Source: JAKSUT01 sp045616505
GTDB lineage: Bacteria > Cyanobacteriota > Vampirovibrionia > Gastranaerophilales > Gastranaerophilaceae
DNA: 25,145 bases
Direction: 5' to 3'
Assembly: GCA_045616505.1 (NCBI GenBank)
Contig: JAZLGV010000034.1
Coordinates: 1-25,145 of the forward strand
Shown: positions 24,238 to 25,145 of the stretch, in pieces
Layout of the letters: every line of letters begins with the position of its first letter
Position numbering within the stretch: position 1 is the first letter of the stretch
Notes under the pieces: model-generated
What the model was told of the DNA's origin: nothing
The model's input: the letters and a program-made list of their open reading frames with translations, nothing else
The model's database searches: none
Program-made: the position numbers and the translations under genes

Positions 24238-25145
24238 ATGGCAGTTAAGGAAAAAGAAGAAGTTAGCATTTCTGAAGCTAAAAATAAAGCTTTAAGTCTT
24301 GCTATTGAAAAAATTGAAAAAGATTTTGGTAAAGGTTCTATTATGCGTCTTGGCGATAAACCCGCTGTTAATATAGACGTAATTCCAACAGGTGCATTAT
24401 CATTAGATATCGCACTTGGAGTAGGCGGTATTCCTCGTGGAAGAATTATAGAAATTTACGGACCTGAATCTTCAGGTAAAACAACACTTGCTCAACATAT
24501 CGTAGCTGAATGTCAAAAAAAAGGCGGAATTGCAGCATTCGTAGATGCAGAACACGCACTTGATCCTGAATATGCAAAAAATCTTGGTGTAGATGTTGAT
24601 AATTTATTAATTTCTCAACCAGATACAGGTGAACAAGCTCTAGAAATCACAGAAGAACTTGTTCGTTCTGGAGCAGTTGATATCGTTGTTGTCGATTCAG
24701 TTGCAGCACTTGTTCCAAAAGACGAAATTGAAGGAACAATGGAAGACAAGCAAATGGGTCTTCAAGCTCGTTTAATGTCTAAAGCTTTAAGAAAACTTAC
24801 TGGTATTATTGGAAAAACTAATACAACAGTTATTTTCATCAACCAATTAAGAATGAAAATCGGTGTTATGTACGGAAACCCTGAAACAACAACAGGTGGT
24901 AACGCATTAAAATATTATGCTTCTGTTAGAATGGATATCAGAAGAACTGAAGGACTTAAAAAAGATTCTGAAGATGTTGGAAACCACGTTAGAGTAAGAG
25001 TTTTGAAAAACAAAGTTGCACCTCCATTCAGACAAGCAGAATTTGATATTATCTTCGGAAAAGGTATTTGCAAAATTGGTAATATTTTAGATGTTGCAGT
25101 AAACTTTGATATTATCAAAAAAGCAGGTGCTTGGTTTAGTTATAA
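24238..25145 (+). CDS. recA: Recombinase RecA (partial, 3' end beyond right edge)
   Basis: The first 302 residues of RecA, the ATP-dependent strand-exchange and SOS co-protease protein. Walker A GPESSGKT is at 75-82, the catalytic E105 in FVDAEHALD, Walker B IVVVDSVAAL at 149-158, the L1 loop near EIEGTMED, and FINQLRMKIGVMYGNPETTTGG at about 200-221 covers the conserved NQ switch and L2; I quote that last stretch only as a landmark. A TTAGGAG site lies 10 bases upstream. The frame is open at the right edge, and roughly 40-50 residues should be missing. It follows the HTH/coiled-coil gene. Confidence 0.98.
   Translation, partial: MAVKEKEEVSISEAKNKALSLAIEKIEKDFGKGSIMRLGDKPAVNIDVIPTGALSLDIALGVGGIPRGRIIEIYGPESSGKTTLAQHIVAECQKKGGIAAFVDAEHALDPEYAKNLGVDVDNLLISQPDTGEQALEITEELVRSGAVDIVVVDSVAALVPKDEIEGTMEDKQMGLQARLMSKALRKLTGIIGKTNTTVIFINQLRMKIGVMYGNPETTTGGNALKYYASVRMDIRRTEGLKKDSEDVGNHVRVRVLKNKVAPPFRQAEFDIIFGKGICKIGNILDVAVNFDIIKKAGAWFSY

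Overview
The window is AT-rich bacterial chromosome with densely packed genes and good Shine-Dalgarno sites. RecA, homoserine kinase, a PgpH-type 7TM-HD phosphodiesterase, YbeY and a DgkA-type kinase form an ordinary vegetative backbone. The order HD protein - ybeY - dgkA is familiar from Firmicutes and from the Cyanobacteria/Melainabacteria lineage. I lean towards a gut Melainabacteria-like (Gastranaerophilales) genome, but this is inference from base composition and gene order, not a demonstrated identity.

Region 1 (1-10.3 kb, all on the minus strand, read right to left) is a type I restriction-modification locus with three extra genes: hsdM - small multi-pass membrane protein - hsdS - Fic protein with C-terminal MerR-like HTH - hsdR - a very large protein with an N-terminal PD-(D/E)XK-like nuclease signature that runs off the left edge. 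One promoter lies ahead of hsdM. A second lies between hsdS and fic, with a perfect 12-bp dyad covering its -10 and start region, so fic-hsdR-nuclease looks separately controlled. A near-identical 16/17-bp sequence sits at both ends of the membrane-protein gene, which suggests that gene was inserted into an ancestral hsdM-hsdS junction.

Region 2 (10.3-14.5 kb) is a patchwork. It holds a decayed zeta-toxin-like gene end followed by a 54-aa companion ORF, a 697-aa protein with an N-terminal DUF192 domain and unrecognised repeats behind it, a 31-aa membrane peptide, and a YkuE-like membrane-anchored metallophosphoesterase. Two short fragments of what looks like the same DUF4186 gene start follow two unrelated genes, the second fragment ending against the 3' end of a tRNA-Asn gene. 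This is the most recombined part of the window.

Region 3 (14.5-18.4 kb) holds a radical SAM protein divergent from a Bax-inhibitor-1/YccA-like membrane protein, a solo HicB-like small protein and thrB. Region 4 (18.4-23.5 kb, minus strand) is an operon of a HerA-like protein with an eroded Walker A, then the 7TM-HD phosphodiesterase, ybeY and dgkA. Region 5 (23.6 kb to the end) has a MerR-like HTH/coiled-coil protein directly upstream of recA, which is cut by the right edge.

The best candidate for an undescribed system is the extended type I locus: restriction enzyme, Fic protein, membrane protein and giant nuclease-like protein in one co-directional block.
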